In this document: in pieces, positions 18,640-28,264 of the stretch | Layout of the letters: each line of letters opens with the position of its first letter | Numbering within the stretch: position 1 is the stretch's first letter | DNA from: Paenibacillus phyllosphaerae | GTDB taxonomy: Bacteria > Bacillota > Bacilli > Paenibacillales > Paenibacillaceae | Direction: 5' to 3' | Length of the DNA: 64,000 nucleotides | Assembly: GCF_014192105.1 (NCBI RefSeq) | Contig: NZ_JACHXK010000013.1 | Location: 84,893 to 148,892 of the forward strand | Translations under genes and position numbers: made by a program | The notes under the pieces: generated by a model | The model's input: only the letters and a program-made list of their open reading frames with translations | The model's database searches: none | What the model was told of the DNA's origin: nothing

Positions 18640-19779
18640 TTAAAACTCATCCGCCAGATGAAAAAAACGATACCTCGTCTGCTCGGTCCACGCGTAGGAA
18701 TCTTTGTAATCCCAATACCTGTGGCGGCTCGGCACCGTATTGGCATTCACCAGCGGCATTCCTGACGAATCAAATGCCGTTACGACCGTGCTATGCTGGA
18801 ATCGGCCGTCCCCGCTCCAGTCGTACAGAATAAGATCGCCGAGCGCGAGCTCCCCGGCACTCTCCACCACGGTCGCGCGAAGACCGCTGCGGCGCGAACC
18901 CGCCAGATAGCTCTGCAGCGCATTCGATACCGCCCAGCTGTAGCTCCACAATTCGCGCCCGCCGCTGCGGCCTTTGTACCACCAGCCCGTGTCGCGTCTG
19001 CCCGTGCTGTTCATCGGCGCTTGACCGGCGAACACGCATTGGGACACATAGTTCGTGCAATTGACCTCGAAATTCTCGTAAGCGGGATTCGCTTCGTTCC
19101 ACCACCGGTCCGCGTAGGCGGCGGCCAGGTCGCGCCTGTAACGAATCCGCGAACGCGTCTGCCTGAACCCGGGCATCGCATCATAATTAATGAAGGGCAT
19201 CGACACGTTCGGATACGGCTCGTCGATCAGCTGTTCCTCGCCCCCCCTCACAGCTAGCGGATCCCGGGTGTGATATCGCGGCCTGCGCTCGGACAGGCTT
19301 GGCTCAATGCGCGTAATGCGATACCGGCCATCCTCGGCGGTCAGCCATAACCGCTCGCGCTCGCTGCGTGCCTCCGAGTACGTGCGTCCCATCTGCTCAA
19401 TCGTCCGCACGACGTGCAGTTTCAACATAACCGTCACTTCGGTTCCGGAGGAGGATTCATTCACCCGCTCCAGTTCCACCTTCGTCTCGCTCTTGCTGGG
19501 AATCGCGCCCCGCAGCAGCTCCGCTTCCTTCAGTCTTTGCAGCTTCTGGCCGAATCGGAGCAGATGGTCCTCATCCCGCACCAGGTCTTCGAAAGCGGGT
19601 GCGTACCGGTCGATCTCGGCTTGGTTGAACAGCATCACGTATTCATGGACGGCCGCCTTCCACCCCGTCAGCTTGTCGGCTGCCGGTTCCGTGCTCCCGC
19701 TGTCTCTGGCGGGTATAGGCGCAGCTTTCGCGCCGTTTCGTTTGACTGGCCTTCGTGCCTTGTTCCCTGTGCGCGGCAT
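18640..19779 (-). CDS. Amidase_6 domain protein
   Basis: 379 residues. The C-terminal half has the Amidase_6 (CHAP-like) core: AAAYADRWWNEANPAY, the catalytic-type Cys in NCTNYVSQCVFAG near residue 245, and the His in GRFQHSTVV followed by PLVNANTVPSRHRYW. The N-terminal half is basic, then helical, without a convincing signal peptide. Members of this family are thought to be peptidoglycan or peptide amidases, and in Bacillales some are linked to spores. I infer a cell-wall or spore role only from the family. Confidence 0.82.
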   Translation of the reverse strand: MPRTGNKARRPVKRNGAKAAPIPARDSGSTEPAADKLTGWKAAVHEYVMLFNQAEIDRYAPAFEDLVRDEDHLLRFGQKLQRLKEAELLRGAIPSKSETKVELERVNESSSGTEVTVMLKLHVVRTIEQMGRTYSEARSERERLWLTAEDGRYRITRIEPSLSERRPRYHTRDPLAVRGGEEQLIDEPYPNVSMPFINYDAMPGFRQTRSRIRYRRDLAAAYADRWWNEANPAYENFEVNCTNYVSQCVFAGQAPMNSTGRRDTGWWYKGRSGGRELWSYSWAVSNALQSYLAGSRRSGLRATVVESAGELALGDLILYDWSGDGRFQHSTVVTAFDSSGMPLVNANTVPSRHRYWDYKDSYAWTEQTRYRFFHLADEF

Positions 19780-20113
19780 GACGATCCCTCCCTGCTTTTT
19801 TCGGCGAGCAAAGTTGGTTCATTATATGAGCATTCGGGCAAAATCATGAGGAATGTGTATCGCCTGTGAACGCCTTCCTAGCAATGTGCGCCAAATGCGC
19901 GGAAGCGTCTTTACGAATTGGAGCGGTCGAGTTATACTGATTGTAGTGATTTTGAAATCGAGTTTCGTTTGGTGAAACTAACAAGCTCGACGTTCGTAGT
20001 ACCGTATGAAGCTCGCCACCGCGGCAGCCATATTTCGGTCGTTTTTTCATGACGATTAAGGGAGTTCTCCCGGCACAAGCATCAACTTAATTTGACAGGA
20101 GGTTTACACAACC
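19780..20113 (+). promoter_or_regulatory. acnA upstream region with promoter and leader hairpin
   Basis: No gene fits in this 334-base gap. A promoter candidate has TATACT at about 19933-19938 with a TTTACG -35 box 17 bases upstream. Downstream of it, AGTTTC-GTTTGGT-GAAACT forms a perfect 6-bp hairpin, further enclosed by CGAG...CTCG, in what would be the 5' leader of about 160 bases. I find no clear CcpC-type ATAA-N7-TTAT dyad. Confidence 0.45.
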
Positions 20114-22831
20114 ATGTCTCAAAACGAATACTCCGTTCGTTCCACACTCGAGGTTGGCGGCAAGTCGTACACTTACTACCAGCTGCCAGGCCTTGAGAAG
20201 CAAGGTCTCGGCGACATCTCGAAGCTGCCTTTCTCCATCAAAGTGCTGCTCGAGGCTGCTGTCCGCCAATTCGACGGCCGCGCGATTACGCCTGAACACG
20301 TGAAACAACTCGCTACATGGGCAGATGGCCGCGAAGACAAAGAAATTCCGTTCATCCCGGCTCGTATCGTCCTGCAGGACTTCACCGGCGTACCGGTCGT
20401 AGTTGACCTTGCGGCTATGCGCGACACCGTGAAGAAATCCGGCGGCGACCCGAAACAGATCAACCCGCTCGTACCGGTTGACCTCGTTATCGACCACTCC
20501 GTTATGGTCGATGCATTCGGCAGCCCTGAAGCGCTTGAATATAACATGAACATCGAATTCCAACGCAACGAAGAGCGTTACCGTTTCCTTCGTTGGGCAC
20601 AGACGGCATTCGATAACTTCCGCGCTGTACCACCGGGCACGGGTATCGTTCACCAAGTTAACCTGGAGTACCTGGCTTCCGTAGCAGCAACGAAAACAAT
20701 CGGCGGCGAGACAGTCGTATATCCGGACTCCCTCGTCGGTACGGACTCCCACACCACGATGATCAACGGTCTTGGCGTTGTTGGCTGGGGCGTTGGCGGT
20801 ATCGAGGCAGAAGCAGGCATGCTCGGCCAACCGCTGTACTTCGTTACGCCGGAAGTTATCGGCTTCCGCCTGACGGGTACGCTGGCTGAAGGCGCAACGG
20901 CAACTGACCTGGCGCTGACGGTTACACAGATTCTCCGTAAGAAGGGCGTAGTCGGCAAATTCGTCGAGTTCTTCGGTCCTGGCCTCTCCAACATCGGCCT
21001 TGAAGACCGTGCGACGGTTGCGAACATGGCTCCAGAATACGGCGCGACAATCGGCTTCTTCCCAGTTGACGACGAGGCGCTCCGCTTCCTGCGCAACACG
21101 GGCCGTACCGAAGAGCAAATCGAGCTTGTTGAAGCTTACTATAAAGCGCAAGGCATGTTCCGCACGGACGAGACGCCAGACCCTGTCTTCACCGACATCC
21201 TTGAACTGGATCTCTCCACTGTCGTGCCATCGCTTGCCGGTCCGAAGCGTCCGCAAGACCGCGTAGAACTGACCAGCATGAAGGATTCCTTCAACGACAT
21301 CATCCGCACGCCAATCGAGAAAGGCGGCTACGGCCTGTCCGACAGCAAGATTGAGCAAGTGGTTGAAGTGAAACATCCGAACGGCGCCGTGAGCAAAATG
21401 GGTACGGGCGCAGTCGTTATCGCGGCGATCACAAGCTGCACGAACACGTCGAACCCTAGCGTTATGATCGGCGCAGGTCTCGTAGCGAAGAAAGCTGTCG
21501 AGCGCGGCCTGAAGAAGCCAGCTTACGTGAAGAGCTCCCTGACGCCAGGTTCCCTGGTCGTTACGGACTACCTCGTGAAAGCCGGCCTGCTCGACTCGCT
21601 CGAAGCGCTTGGCTTCCACGTTGCCGGCTACGGCTGCGCAACTTGCATCGGTAACTCCGGTCCATTGCCGGACGAAGTAAGCAAAGCCATCGCTGACGAA
21701 GATATGACGGTAGCGGCAGTTCTGTCCGGTAACCGTAACTTCGAAGGCCGCGTTCACGCGCAAGTCAAAGCGAACTACCTGGCTTCCCCGCCGCTGGTTG
21801 TCGCATACGCGCTTGCAGGCACAGTGAACATCGACCTGACGAACGATCCGATCGGCTACGACGCGGACAACGTACCGGTTTACCTGAAAGACATCTGGCC
21901 AACGAACAAAGAAATCGCGGACGCAATCGGCGTAGCGATGAGCCCGGATACGTTCCGTGCAAAATACGAGAACGTGTTCACGCAGAACGAGCGTTGGAAC
22001 GCGATCGACGTACCGCAAGGCGAGAGCTACGAGTGGGATTCCAAGTCCACTTACATCCAGAACCCGCCGTTCTTCGAGAACATCGGCGCTGGCATCAGCG
22101 ACATGGCCGACATCAAGAACGCGAACGTCCTGGCACTGCTCGGCGATTCCGTTACGACGGACCATATCTCGCCAGCGGGTAACATCAAAGCTGACAGCCC
22201 AGCAGGTACCTACCTGACGGACAACGGCGTTGCGAAAGTCGACTTCAACTCGTACGGTTCCCGCCGCGGTAACCATGAAGTTATGATGCGCGGTACGTTC
22301 GCGAACATCCGTATCCGTAACCAAGTGGCGCCAGGCACAGAGGGCGGCGTAACGACTCACCTGCCTACAGGCGAAGTCGAGTCCATCTATGATGCTTCGA
22401 TGAAGTACCAAGCGGACAACACGAACCTCGTCGTTATCGCAGGCAAAGAGTACGGTACAGGCAGCTCCCGCGACTGGGCGGCAAAAGGCACGTACCTCCT
22501 CGGCGTCAAAGCGGTTATCGCGGAGAGCTTTGAGCGGATCCACCGTTCCAACTTGGTCGGCATGGGCGTTCTGCCGCTGCAATTCCAAGAAGGCACAGGC
22601 TGGAAGACGTTGAACATCACGGGCCGTGAGAAATTCGACATCGTCGGTCTGACTAACGATGTACAACCAGGCCAAGCGGTTCAAGTCATCGCGACTCGCG
22701 AAGACGGCACATCGTTCGAATTCCCGGTACGCGTTCGTCTCGACTCGATGGTCGACGTCGACTACTACCGTAACGGCGGTATCCTCCAGACGGTACTTCG
22801 CCAAATGATCGCAGCTAACAACGAGAAATAA
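20114..22831 (+). CDS. acnA: Aconitate hydratase
   Basis: 905 residues, typical of the AcnA/IRP-type aconitase. It isomerises citrate and isocitrate in the TCA cycle and uses a 4Fe-4S cluster. The cluster cysteines are in [14 protein letters not shown] and [14 protein letters not shown]; the swivel domain has [13 protein letters not shown] and [17 protein letters not shown]. The start has ACAGGAGG upstream. Codon use is strongly biased, as expected of a highly expressed gene; the same bias leaves an equally long open frame on the opposite strand, which I reject. In Bacillus this gene is citB, and the protein also binds RNA when the cluster is lost. Confidence 0.98.
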   Translation: MSQNEYSVRSTLEVGGKSYTYYQLPGLEKQGLGDISKLPFSIKVLLEAAVRQFDGRAITPEHVKQLATWADGREDKEIPFIPARIVLQDFTGVPVVVDLAAMRDTVKKSGGDPKQINPLVPVDLVIDHSVMVDAFGSPEALEYNMNIEFQRNEERYRFLRWAQTAFDNFRAVPPGTGIVHQVNLEYLASVAATKTIGGETVVYPDSLVGTDSHTTMINGLGVVGWGVGGIEAEAGMLGQPLYFVTPEVIGFRLTGTLAEGATATDLALTVTQILRKKGVVGKFVEFFGPGLSNIGLEDRATVANMAPEYGATIGFFPVDDEALRFLRNTGRTEEQIELVEAYYKAQGMFRTDETPDPVFTDILELDLSTVVPSLAGPKRPQDRVELTSMKDSFNDIIRTPIEKGGYGLSDSKIEQVVEVKHPNGAVSKMGTGAVVIAAITSCTNTSNPSVMIGAGLVAKKAVERGLKKPAYVKSSLTPGSLVVTDYLVKAGLLDSLEALGFHVAGYGCATCIGNSGPLPDEVSKAIADEDMTVAAVLSGNRNFEGRVHAQVKANYLASPPLVVAYALAGTVNIDLTNDPIGYDADNVPVYLKDIWPTNKEIADAIGVAMSPDTFRAKYENVFTQNERWNAIDVPQGESYEWDSKSTYIQNPPFFENIGAGISDMADIKNANVLALLGDSVTTDHISPAGNIKADSPAGTYLTDNGVAKVDFNSYGSRRGNHEVMMRGTFANIRIRNQVAPGTEGGVTTHLPTGEVESIYDASMKYQADNTNLVVIAGKEYGTGSSRDWAAKGTYLLGVKAVIAESFERIHRSNLVGMGVLPLQFQEGTGWKTLNITGREKFDIVGLTNDVQPGQAVQVIATREDGTSFEFPVRVRLDSMVDVDYYRNGGILQTVLRQMIAANNEK

Positions 22832-22838
22832 TAAGTAA

Positions 22839-22888
22839 GAGGCATGGTCCCCAAGCAGTTCATCTGCTTAGGAGGCCATGCCTCTTTT
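22839..22888 (+). terminator. Terminator of acnA
   Basis: GAGGCATGG and CCATGCCTC form a perfect 9-bp outer stem, with AAGCAG/CTGCTT inside, followed by TTTT. It is just after the acnA stop codon. Confidence 0.85.
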
Positions 22889-22890
22889 GG

Positions 22891-23367
22891 TTAGGTCAAA
22901 TATAACAACATGCCATTCCCACTAGCGGCAGCGGCCTTGTAATAATCGACCAGACTCCAATAATAATCGAAGACGTACTGCTGCTCCTCTTCGTCATCCC
23001 AATCGATTTGCGGGTAAATGTCCTGCTGTGCCATTAGATCCGGATTATAACGACCGATAAGCTCTGCTCCTTGCAACCCGGTTAACGCTTGGGCCACTTG
23101 CTCGACTTGCTCCGGCGTTAAATATCGAGGCGGGCCGTAACCATAATCCTCGCCGATCGGCGTGCCCCCGAGAATGACATGCACGAGCGGCTCTTCCCCT
23201 TCCCATGCTTTGCCGTTCAGAATGTAATGTATCGCATGCCAGGACTTGTCCAGATACAACGATTCGATCTCCTCGGCCTCCATATAGGCTTCCACCGTTT
23301 CCTCGCCTTGCAGGATGTCCGCTAGCGACGCCGGCGTTATTTGCATTAAGTGCCCGATCATTCCCAC
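22891..23367 (-). CDS. DUF1877 family protein (YfbM-like)
   Basis: 158 residues, acidic and soluble. It has the family layout: an N-terminal MGMIGHLMQITPASL, then the SLYLDKSWHAIHYILNGKAWEGEEPL motif around residue 40 and GPPRYLTPEQVEQVAQAL. The function of the family is unknown. It stands alone, convergent with acnA, with the acnA terminator between them. Confidence 0.85.
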   Translation of the reverse strand: MGMIGHLMQITPASLADILQGEETVEAYMEAEEIESLYLDKSWHAIHYILNGKAWEGEEPLVHVILGGTPIGEDYGYGPPRYLTPEQVEQVAQALTGLQGAELIGRYNPDLMAQQDIYPQIDWDDEEEQQYVFDYYWSLVDYYKAAAASGNGMLLYLT

Positions 23368-23445
23368 GCTTATTACCTCTTTCCCTTATACATGTACAGA
23401 GCCACATACATATTTCGGTACCGCATCCATATTTCCTCCAAAAAG

Positions 23446-23484
23446 AAAACAGCCGGCCCAATCGGCCGACTGCTCTGCTCTGCA
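23446..23484 (-). terminator. Terminator of the YitT-family gene
   Basis: On the minus strand CAGTCGGCC-GATTG-GGCCGGCTG is followed by TTTTCTTTTT, right after the stop codon. Confidence 0.8.
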
Positions 23485-23488
23485 CGCT

Positions 23489-24358
23489 TTAGTGAATATC
23501 GTGCTTCTTGAAGTTCCCGCCTCTTACTTCGACCACGTCATAGACCATGACGAAAGCGCTCGGATCGATCTCATAAATAATTTCCTTCATCTTACTCTCT
23601 TCCAACCGGTTGATGACGCAAGTGATCTCTTTGAACTGTTCGTTCGAGTAACCGCCTTGCACCAGGTTATAGGTAGCGCTGCGGCCCAGGCGGTCGCGGA
23701 CGGTCTCGACGATCGCTTCCGGAGATTTCGTAATAATTTTGAACGTCTTGGCGCCGCTCAAGCCTTCTTCCACGATATGTATAACTTTCGAAGCGATATA
23801 GTAGGCAATCGCGGAGAGAATCGCTCCTTGCAGACCGAATACGGTCGATACGACGATAAAGACGAACATATTGAGGAACAGGATCAGATCGCTCGTACCG
23901 AAAGGCAATTTGCGGGACAGCAATACGGCGAGCATATCAATGCCGTCCAGCGCGCCGCCATTACGCAGCGCGAGACCCATGCCGAAGCCAATGATAATAC
24001 CGCCTACCACGGTAACGAGCAACGTATCGCCATCGATAATCGGCGAGATATGGTGCATCACGGAAGTGCCGACAGCTAGCGAGGCAATCCCGATGACGGA
24101 ATAGACGGCGAAGCTTTTGCCGATCTGCTTGTAGCCAAGGAATACGAACGGAATATTAAGAACCCCGATTAACAGACCGAGCGGGATTTCGGTTAGCTCG
24201 TAGCCGACGATACTCAGACCCGTAACGCCGCCATCCGATACATTGTTAGGAATCAGTACGGCTTCAAGCCCGTAGGCGGTAATGAATCCCCCGATGATGA
24301 CGGCCAGCGCCCGTAAAACTTTTTTCAACCAGGCCGATTGTTTGTGCTCCTTCTTCAT
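23489..24358 (-). CDS. YitT family membrane protein (DUF161/DUF2179)
   Basis: 289 residues. Five to six membrane segments fill the first two thirds, with repeated glycine-rich stretches (GGFITAYGLEAVLIPNNVSDGGVTGLS, GGIIIGFGMGLALRNGGALDG). The C-terminal cytoplasmic DUF2179 domain has FKIITKSPEAIVETV and ends with EIDPSAFVMVYDVVEVRGG. YitT proteins are conserved in Firmicutes; their transport activity is not established. It is monocistronic, with its own terminator. Confidence 0.92.
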   Translation of the reverse strand: MKKEHKQSAWLKKVLRALAVIIGGFITAYGLEAVLIPNNVSDGGVTGLSIVGYELTEIPLGLLIGVLNIPFVFLGYKQIGKSFAVYSVIGIASLAVGTSVMHHISPIIDGDTLLVTVVGGIIIGFGMGLALRNGGALDGIDMLAVLLSRKLPFGTSDLILFLNMFVFIVVSTVFGLQGAILSAIAYYIASKVIHIVEEGLSGAKTFKIITKSPEAIVETVRDRLGRSATYNLVQGGYSNEQFKEITCVINRLEESKMKEIIYEIDPSAFVMVYDVVEVRGGNFKKHDIH

Positions 24359-24525
24359 GCGTGAACCTCGTTTCCTTATTTAGTTTAAGCTTGATGATTG
24401 CGGCTTCAACCAAACTTGGTTTAATTTTACCTGACATTGCGACAAATATCACGTTTCGGGCAATTTCGACGCGAATCGGACGGACGAATAGTCTCTGCCC
24501 AGACCGCATACACGATTTCTTCCGC

Positions 24526-24551
24526 GCCAAAAAGCAGCCGATCACGGCTGC
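24526..24551 (-). terminator. Terminator of the lipoprotein/stalk-domain gene pair
   Basis: On the minus strand GCAGCCG-TGAT-CGGCTGC is followed by TTTTTGG, ten bases after the lipoprotein stop codon. Confidence 0.85.
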
Positions 24552-24561
24552 CGGTAACCTG

Positions 24562-25062
24562 CTAGTCGATGCCATAAATCTTCCATTCCCCATCTTCCAG
24601 TTGCAGCGTATACAAGGTATCTCCCACCGGCCCATAAGGCGAATCCTGATAGGTCTCATGGACAGTAAGCGTAATCGAATCGTCCTTGACAACCAAGAAT
24701 GTGGGCTCGCTAAGCTTCGTAATGATCGTTTTGTTCTCCGGGTCCGCACCCAGATCCGTTCCACTCACCGTATCGGAAGTGAAGAGGGTCTTATAGGACT
24801 CGGTATTCCGCTCGTTGTAATAGGTGACCCGCTTATTGACCGCCTGAATGACCTTCAGCTCGTCACCTTCATACGCGGCCTCATCTATGAGCTCGACAGC
24901 CGCCGATTGGTTAAGGGGCTCATAGACTGTCCAACCTGAATCGTTACTTGGGAGCGAAGAGGCCGCTGTGCTCCGCGCCTCCGCAGGCTCTTTAGCCCCG
25001 CAACCGGATAGGACCATACCTAATGCGACCAATGCCGCACAGACCATTCTTGTAGGCTTCAT
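24562..25062 (-). CDS. Putative lipoprotein, unknown function
   Basis: 166 residues from MKPTRMVCAAL; GAAGGAAG lies 6 bases upstream. A signal peptide with lipobox LSGC ends near residue 20, so the mature protein should be lipid-anchored outside the membrane. The rest has an NTF2/SnoaL-like feel: ELKVIQAVNKRVTYYNERNTESYKTLFTSD, then a strand-rich C-terminus. I do not recognise a named family. It follows the stalk-domain gene closely, so they are probably co-transcribed. Confidence 0.75.
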   Translation of the reverse strand: MKPTRMVCAALVALGMVLSGCGAKEPAEARSTAASSLPSNDSGWTVYEPLNQSAAVELIDEAAYEGDELKVIQAVNKRVTYYNERNTESYKTLFTSDTVSGTDLGADPENKTIITKLSEPTFLVVKDDSITLTVHETYQDSPYGPVGDTLYTLQLEDGEWKIYGID

Positions 25063-25085
25063 CCCGTCTTCCTTCCTCTCACGAA

Positions 25086-26024
25086 TCACCATAGCGCTAC
25101 CTCCTGGCCAAAAGCGCGCTCGATCAGCCGAACCGGCACGTAGAGCTTCATATAATCCCCGATATACGCGCCTATAGGGTCATGAAGGGATTGTCCATTC
25201 AGAATCGCCTCATTTCCCCAGCTGCGAACGACTAATGTGGTACCTTTACGGGAAAAAGTCGCCTCACTTTGCCTCTCGTCCCATTGCAGCGAAGCGCCTA
25301 TCCGCTCAGCGATGTCTTGCGCGGGAAGCCGAGAGGCGTTGTACTTCTCCAGATCCTCCGCTGATGCGATGGCGTTCATCTCGCCGCCCGGGATCTCGAA
25401 ATAGACGGAGGCACCATACTCTGACATCCGGTAGAGGAACGTGAGCCGTTCCAATTCGAGTGAGTCCGACTTGCGCAATGCCGTGACGGATTGGTACATG
25501 GCATTCAGGTCTCCCTCCCCAATCGGCCGGCTCAATTGAATGACCAGATCGAAAGGAAGCCCCGTCGTACCGAAATGAGGCACCTTGCCCCGAATCGAGG
25601 CTACATCGTAATTACTGACATCGCAGCAGGAAAAGTCGATGGCCGCATCCCGGGCATATTCCGGTTGAACGGACTGTAGCAGCCGTCTACCCTCCCCGAT
25701 AGCCTGCGTTTTCCATAACGTAGTGGCATAGTCGTCCGATACGCCCGACTCACGCTCTTCGTCAGGGAACAAGGTAAAGCTCAGATCTGGGTCGGACTTC
25801 GGAGACGCGACCGCGAATAGCGGGTGAACCATACTATCCCATGTGTAACGAACCTTCGTAATCTTCATATCTTCCTCATAGGTAGCGGCCAAGTACCGTT
25901 CAGCCCGCTGCTCGAACCGGAACTTCTGAACGATCCCGTAGAAGAATTCCACATACAACAACGTGGGGACGATAACGACCAGAACGGTCACCACGACGAC
26001 GATTTTTCCGATATGACGCTTCAC
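25086..26024 (-). CDS. Membrane-anchored protein with C-terminal stalk-like domain
   Basis: 312 residues from a GTG start with GAAGGAG upstream. One N-terminal membrane segment (IVVVVTVLVVIVPTLLYVEFFYG) anchors an extracellular domain. The last 70 residues (IGASLQWDERQSEATFSRKGTTLVV ... VPVRLIERAFGQEV) resemble the copper amine oxidase N-terminal-like (stalk) domain common in Paenibacillus surface proteins. The middle is not recognised. It is followed by the lipoprotein gene, with the reading frames nearly touching. Confidence 0.7.
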   Translation of the reverse strand: MKRHIGKIVVVVTVLVVIVPTLLYVEFFYGIVQKFRFEQRAERYLAATYEEDMKITKVRYTWDSMVHPLFAVASPKSDPDLSFTLFPDEERESGVSDDYATTLWKTQAIGEGRRLLQSVQPEYARDAAIDFSCCDVSNYDVASIRGKVPHFGTTGLPFDLVIQLSRPIGEGDLNAMYQSVTALRKSDSLELERLTFLYRMSEYGASVYFEIPGGEMNAIASAEDLEKYNASRLPAQDIAERIGASLQWDERQSEATFSRKGTTLVVRSWGNEAILNGQSLHDPIGAYIGDYMKLYVPVRLIERAFGQEVALW

Positions 26025-26095
26025 GACCTACTCCTTCATAACCTTCTTTTCTATATGGACGCTTCACAGGGCGCTATTGTTCCAGTTATGCCCAG

Positions 26096-26130
26096 AAAAA
26101 GCAAAAAAGCCGCCGGATAACCGGCAGCTG
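26096..26130 (-). terminator. Intrinsic terminator downstream of small-RNA copy B
   Basis: On the minus strand GCTGCCGG-TTAT-CCGGCGGC (one G-U pair) is followed by TTTTTTGC. It lies between the small-RNA candidate and the next gene and would stop any read-through. Confidence 0.8.
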
Positions 26131-26177
26131 GGCTGAAACGTGCTTTTTGCATTCATCCAATTCGGCTGAACGCAGAA

Positions 26178-26278
26178 CAAAAAAATAACCCACTGCTAGG
26201 CGGGTTCATGCAAAGCTATCTAACATTAAGGGGGGTCGTTGGAATTAGTATAAGCGGACAACCTTAATTCAAACTGAA
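26178..26278 (-). ncRNA. Candidate small RNA, copy B
   Basis: On the minus strand this 101-base element aligns over its whole length with 58951-59051 on the plus strand. Conserved parts, in order: TTAAGGTTG, CCGC, a TATACT box, AATTCCAACGACCCCCCTT, TAGCT, then the hairpin AACCCGC...GTGGGTT and ATTTTTTT. The TATACT box followed 60-70 bases later by a terminator suggests a transcript of roughly 65-75 bases with an unpaired C-rich segment. It lies about 100 bases after the XRE regulator gene on the same strand. Confidence 0.7.
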
Positions 26279-26383
26279 ACGGATATGATGCTTAGATTAA
26301 GTTTGCGCCAAACGATCCAACAGGCCGTTGATTCGTCTCGGCGACCTATGCAACGCCGTGACAGCAATGCCTCTCGTCGCTGA

Positions 26384-26602
26384 CTACTCGTTCTCTTCCT
26401 CGGCTCTGTACTCCAACAAATCTCCGGGTTGGCAATCCAGCGCCTTGCAGATCGCCTCAAGCGTCGACAAGCGGACCGCTTTGGCTTTGCCGTTCTTCAG
26501 AATCGACAGGTTCGCCATCGTAATGCCTACCCGTTCCGCAAGTTCGGTCACGCTCATTTTTCGTTTGGCCAACATCACATCAATATTAATAATCATCGCC
26601 AT
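26384..26602 (-). CDS. XRE-type HTH regulator (YozG-like)
   Basis: 72 residues. I chose the ATG reading MAMIINIDVM because GAGGTG lies 6 bases upstream and overlaps the end of the DUF2975 gene. It is a single Cro/C1-type helix-turn-helix: MSVTELAERVGITMANLSILKNGKAKAVRLSTLEAICKALDCQPGDLLEY. It is paired with a DUF2975 membrane protein, a common two-gene unit in Firmicutes. The pair may control itself, but no operator is evident. Confidence 0.92.
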   Translation of the reverse strand: MAMIINIDVMLAKRKMSVTELAERVGITMANLSILKNGKAKAVRLSTLEAICKALDCQPGDLLEYRAEEENE

Positions 26603-26612
26603 AATCATCACC

Positions 26613-27095
26613 TCAGACCGTAAGATCGTTCTCGGATTTAATATCGATCGCCTCTTGCAGAAGCCGCTGCAGCACGGCTGCGAAGACAGCAATGACCAGC
26701 GAGGCGAATATCAGACCCATGCCGAGGAGAATGAGGCCCGGGGCATCATCCCGCTCCGCAATGAGGTAGAAGAGCGGCAGCCCGATCACGTACACCCCGC
26801 TGATGATCAGCGCGCATTGCTTAATCGTCTTCAGGACGCGAACCGACAGTTCCGAGAACGCCTTGTTCTGGTCAATGTAGCCGAGCAGCATGAATGTCTG
26901 GTACAAGGCGATGTAGAAAGGGATCGCCGAGGCATAGAGGTCGATGTACACGAGATACTTGAGATACGTATGGTCCGGATACAACTCCGCTGCGTAGCTC
27001 GCCAAATTCGGCACCAAGAAGATGCACAGCGCCAGCACCGGAAGTCCCATGAGAATAACAGCCAGCTTCAAAAAGAGCGTTGATCCTCGTTTCAT
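26613..27095 (-). CDS. DUF2975 membrane protein
   Basis: 160 residues from MKRGSTLFLKLAV, with AGGGG upstream; a longer opening to 27158 has no site. Four membrane segments: about 8-30, 50-70, 90-112 and 125-148. The family is nearly always next to a YozG-like regulator, as here (10-base gap). The function is unknown; a sensor or anti-regulator role for the XRE protein is an inference. Confidence 0.85.
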   Translation of the reverse strand: MKRGSTLFLKLAVILMGLPVLALCIFLVPNLASYAAELYPDHTYLKYLVYIDLYASAIPFYIALYQTFMLLGYIDQNKAFSELSVRVLKTIKQCALIISGVYVIGLPLFYLIAERDDAPGLILLGMGLIFASLVIAVFAAVLQRLLQEAIDIKSENDLTV

Positions 27096-27245
27096 AGAAA
27101 GCCCCTCGCTTGTGGTTAAATTTGATTCTAATTTACCTGATAATTTATTGTTTTGCAATAAAAACTTAATCTAAACTGATACATTATTGTTGTTACCATT
27201 CCATCCTCATCCTATCCGAAGCCGTCTTCCGCAACGCGAAGCAGA

Positions 27246-27273
27246 CGAAAAAAGCAGCTGCCGCAGCAGCTGC
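27246..27273 (-). terminator. Terminator of the IclR-family gene
   Basis: On the minus strand GCAGCTGC-TGCG-GCAGCTGC is followed by TTTTTTCG. Confidence 0.9.
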
Positions 27274-27287
27274 TCCCCTGTACGCCT

Positions 27288-28034
27288 CTATCTTAACATC
27301 GCGCCGATCCGTCTGGCCGCCTCGAAGATCGCCGGCACGTGCTGGACCATCGCTTCCAGCGTCAGCCGGTTGGACGGGCCGGATACGGACAACGCGGCTA
27401 CCAGGCTGCCCGAACGGTTGTAGACCGGAGCGGCAACGGCCGCCGCCCCAATCTCGCGCTCCTCGAAGCTTGTCGCATAGCCCGTCGCTTGAATCTCCTC
27501 CAACACCTTGCGGAACTGTCCCCGGTCGATCGACGCCGGCCAGGTCGGATCGTTCAGCAGCTCCTCCTGCTTGCCGACGCGCTCGAACGCGATCAACACT
27601 TTGCTCGAGGCGCCTACGTAGAGCGGCAGCCGGTCGCCGACTGGCGCGACCCGGCGTACGGCCTGATTGCTCTGTACCGCCTGAATCCGAATCCGCTCGC
27701 TGCCGTCGCGGATATAGAGGCTGACCGTCTCGCCGATCAGATCGCGAAGACGTTCCATCTCCGAGAGGCCGATAATCGCCGGATCGTCCGAATGCGACAT
27801 ATTCGCCGCCAGCTCCCATACGCGAAGTCCTAGCCTGTACCGTTCCGAGATCCGATCACGCGTCACGAACCCTTTATCTTCAAGCGTGGCGAGCATCCGA
27901 TGCACGGTGCTTTTATGCAAACCCGTCTGCTCGGCTAACTCGCCCATCGCCCATTCACTGCGAATCGTGAAACAAAGCAGCAGATCCAGTGCTCGTTCGA
28001 CCGCGCGGACATTCGATTTGCCTTCTTCACTCAT
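27288..28034 (-). CDS. IclR family transcriptional regulator
   Basis: 248 residues. The N-terminal winged helix-turn-helix is VRAVERALDLLLCF...MGELAEQTGLHKSTVHRMLATLEDKGFV (residues 8-60). The C-terminal GAF-like effector domain includes LRDLIGETVSLYIRDGSERI and AVAAPVYNRSGSLVAALSVSGPSNRL. IclR proteins control carbon catabolic genes in response to small acids or sugars. No catabolic operon is adjacent; the divergent neighbour is the alpha/beta hydrolase, whose start lies 230 bases away. That gene is a possible target. Confidence 0.93.
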   Translation of the reverse strand: MSEEGKSNVRAVERALDLLLCFTIRSEWAMGELAEQTGLHKSTVHRMLATLEDKGFVTRDRISERYRLGLRVWELAANMSHSDDPAIIGLSEMERLRDLIGETVSLYIRDGSERIRIQAVQSNQAVRRVAPVGDRLPLYVGASSKVLIAFERVGKQEELLNDPTWPASIDRGQFRKVLEEIQATGYATSFEEREIGAAAVAAPVYNRSGSLVAALSVSGPSNRLTLEAMVQHVPAIFEAARRIGAMLR

Positions 28035-28180
28035 GATGCTGCACCACCTTTTTTGGTTTCATACTATGAAACTTAGTTACACCTAGTATATCAAATGAGA
28101 AGGATTATCGTAAAGCATAACGGAGATGTGTCCGAATATTGCAACTGCATTACAATGCATTAACATTACGTCGACATTCA

Positions 28181-28209
28181 TTGACAGGCCATTCGGCAGC
28201 TCTTACGAT
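28181..28209 (+). promoter_or_regulatory. Probable promoter of the alpha/beta hydrolase gene
   Basis: A perfect TTGACA at 28181-28186 and TACGAT at 28204-28209 with a 17-base spacer, about 55 bases upstream of the start codon. Confidence 0.5.
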
Positions 28210-28264
28210 GGGAATATAGAACTAGTTTAAGCGGTTTCAAGTTTGGGTAAAGGGGGAGTCCACC

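Noticed and set aside
20087..22804. 905-residue open frame antisense to acnA
   Set aside because: Mirror frame caused by strong codon bias of the highly expressed acnA gene. It has no recognisable domain, implausible composition and no ribosome binding site.
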